The notes under the pieces were generated by a model. That model saw only the letters and a list, made by a program, of their open reading frames with translations. It was not told the DNA's origin and did no database searches. This document shows positions 62,464 through 64,000 of a stretch of DNA of 64,000 nt, one piece after another. The DNA is from Streptococcus minor DSM 17118 (GTDB taxonomy: Bacteria > Bacillota > Bacilli > Lactobacillales > Streptococcaceae). The position numbers and the translations under genes are program-made. Location of the stretch: contig NZ_AQYB01000027.1 in assembly GCF_000377005.1 (NCBI RefSeq), forward strand, positions 1 to 64,000. The letters run 5' to 3'. The number at the start of each line of letters is the position of its first letter. Within the stretch, counting starts at the first letter, position 1.

Positions 62464-63372
62464 TTAGTCAGTTTTTGGAGATTGACCTTCTAATTCTTTA
62501 CCTAGAGCAATGATATATTTTTTCAAATCGTTCTTGGTTTGTGGGTGATTGAGCCCGTATTCGATAGAAGTTTTCATGTAACCATACTTGTCTCCCACAT
62601 CATAGCGCTTGCCTTTGAATTCACGTGCAAAGACACGTTGGGTCTTATTGAGGGCATCGATGGCATCCGTCAGTTGGATTTCATTGCCTGCACCTGGTTC
62701 TTGTTTTTCTAACAATTTAAAAATTTCAGGAGTTAGTAAGTAGCGACCAATAATGGCCAAGTCGGATGGTGCGTCTTCAGGTTTTGGTTTTTCAACGAAG
62801 GTTTCCACGCTATATAGGCCATTGACACCTTCTCCCTGAGGAGCAATTACACCGTAAGCAGATACTTCTTCATGAGGAACTGGCATGACTGCAATGGTGG
62901 AGGCATGAGTTGCCTCATAGTCATCAATCAGTTGTTTGGTCAATGGGGTATTCGTTCCGTTGATATCCATGAGGTCATCACCAAGAAGGACGACAAAGGG
63001 TTCATCTCCGACAAAAGCCTTCGCCTGTAGCACAGCATCGCCCAGTCCTCTCGGATGGCTTTGGCGGATAAAATGGAGACGGATACCTGTCGATTCGTCA
63101 ACTAGTTTGAGGAGGTCATCCTTACCTTTTTCCTTTAAGTTATACTCTAATTCAAAGTTGGAGTCAAAGTGGTCTTCGATGGAACGTTTGGACTTACCAG
63201 TCACGACCAAGATATCCTCTATACCAGAAGCAAGGGCCTCTTCTACGATAAATTGGATGGTCGGCTTGTCAACGATTGGCAGCATTTCCTTGGCTAGTGC
63301 CTTGGTAGCAGGGAGGAAACGAGTTCCTAGGCCGGCTGCAGGAATAACAGCTTTTCTCACTTGTTTTTTCAT
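62464..63372 (-). CDS. galU: UTP-glucose-1-phosphate uridylyltransferase
   Basis: A 302-residue enzyme making UDP-glucose, the donor for capsule, glycolipid and teichoic acid sugars. Nucleotide loop [25 protein letters not shown] at the N-terminus, LGDDLMD metal site, and [15 protein letters not shown] 63372 is chosen since AAGGAGA ends 7 bases before it; ATG 63378 is only one base from it. It follows gpsA on the same strand, as in pneumococcus. UDP-glucose could also feed the surface glycosylation genes at the other end of the window. Confidence 0.96.
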   Translation of the reverse strand: MKKQVRKAVIPAAGLGTRFLPATKALAKEMLPIVDKPTIQFIVEEALASGIEDILVVTGKSKRSIEDHFDSNFELEYNLKEKGKDDLLKLVDESTGIRLHFIRQSHPRGLGDAVLQAKAFVGDEPFVVLLGDDLMDINGTNTPLTKQLIDDYEATHASTIAVMPVPHEEVSAYGVIAPQGEGVNGLYSVETFVEKPKPEDAPSDLAIIGRYLLTPEIFKLLEKQEPGAGNEIQLTDAIDALNKTQRVFAREFKGKRYDVGDKYGYMKTSIEYGLNHPQTKNDLKKYIIALGKELEGQSPKTD

Positions 63373-63387
63373 CTTCATTCTCCTTGA

Positions 63388-64000
63388 TTAGGACCATTCA
63401 TTTTCTTGGCGGAATTCGCCAGACATGATTCCCTTGATTGCTTCATCGATGCTCGCACCTTGGTAAATGACACTGTAAATAGCTTGGGTAATCGGCATGT
63501 AGACGCCTAGTTCTTGGGATAGTTCGTAGGCAGCCTTGGTGGTGGAAATTCCTTCAATAACCATCCCCATATTACGCTCAACATCTTCTAAATTTTCACC
63601 ACGTCCCAGCTGGTCACCAGCACGCCAGTTACGAGAATGGACGGATGTACCAGTAACTATCAAGTCTCCAACACCTGACAAACCACTGTAAGTGAGAGGG
63701 TTGGCACCCATGGCTACACCGAGGCGGGTGATCTCTGTCAGGCCACGTGCGATGATAGCCGCTTTGGCATTGTCACCATAACCAAGGCCATGTAGTGCAC
63801 CAGCGCCAACTGCGATAATATTTTTCAGAGCTCCAGCTGTTTCCACTCCGATGACATCATTGTTGGTATAGAGACGGAAATAGTGGTTGCTAAAGAGGTT
63901 TTGCACATACTTGGCAGCCTTCAAATCTTTTGAGGCTGCGGAAATAAGGGTGATATCACGAACAATAGTTTCTTCAGCGTGGCTTGGACCAGAAACAACT
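63388..64000 (-). CDS. gpsA: Glycerol-3-phosphate dehydrogenase [NAD(P)+], partial
   Basis: The C-terminal 203 codons; the start lies beyond 64000. The visible part starts [20 protein letters not shown] and contains [31 protein letters not shown] with the catalytic Lys (LKN), then the helical substrate domain. It makes glycerol-3-phosphate for phospholipid. It ends 15 bases before galU and is probably co-transcribed with it. Confidence 0.95.
   Translation of the reverse strand, partial: VVSGPSHAEETIVRDITLISAASKDLKAAKYVQNLFSNHYFRLYTNNDVIGVETAGALKNIIAVGAGALHGLGYGDNAKAAIIARGLTEITRLGVAMGANPLTYSGLSGVGDLIVTGTSVHSRNWRAGDQLGRGENLEDVERNMGMVIEGISTTKAAYELSQELGVYMPITQAIYSVIYQGASIDEAIKGIMSGEFRQENEWS

Overview
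The window is low-GC Gram-positive chromosome from the genus Streptococcus, most likely the mitis/sanguinis group. The evidence is LPKTG sortase-anchored proteins, AGGAGG-type ribosome binding sites, TTGACA/TATAAT and TGnTATAAT promoters, and gene neighbourhoods remembered from pneumococcus: gpsA-galU-rhomboid-5-FCL-M20 deacetylase-DapH, nrdD-small ORF-GNAT-nrdG, and rel-dtd near pepO. Species assignment is an inference; no database search was possible.

Region 1 (1-14.7 kb) is the accessory part. Four related cell-wall proteins, three on + (the first cut by the window edge) and one on -, end in long threonine-rich stalks and LPKTG anchors. Embedded among them is a set of extracytoplasmic glycosylation-type genes: a DUF2079 membrane protein (-), then an operon of a GtrB/CsbB-type glycosyltransferase, a YfhO-type GT-C protein and a GtrA-type flippase. 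The layout suggests a dedicated system that sugars the Thr stalks, by analogy with Pgf modification of Cnm in S. mutans. The glycosyltransferase operon has a leader that looks like a transcriptional attenuator.

Region 2 (15-22.6 kb) holds ireB-ruvX-DUF1292, a competence-type (SigX) box before a small ORF and a GT-C-like membrane protein, then the class III ribonucleotide reductase genes nrdD and nrdG, with NrdR boxes upstream and three genes in between. Region 3 (22.6-30 kb) has tRNA-Lys(CUU), a 6S RNA candidate, rarA, DUF3013, a VOC protein, prmA-rsmE, rel and dtd.

Region 4 (30-36 kb) is a DtxR-family regulator divergent from a Tro-type manganese/iron ABC transporter with two permeases, followed by pepO. 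Region 5 (36-40 kb) is a BlaI/M56-peptidase pair whose operator also occurs at the promoter of the neighbouring VTC-domain/DUF4956 operon. Region 6 (40-44 kb) is leuS, small membrane proteins and decayed paralogues.

Region 7 (44-53.5 kb) is carbohydrate uptake: a lactose/cellobiose-family PTS operon with its PRD activator and a MupG-like hydrolase, a Nif3-like gene with an unusual structured leader, a CdaR/PucR-type regulator, and msmK under a cre site. Region 8 (53.5-64 kb) is housekeeping: tadA (apparently leaderless), SRP RNA, pgi, tkt, dapH and the acetyl-DAP deacetylase, 5-FCL, a rhomboid protease, galU and partial gpsA.
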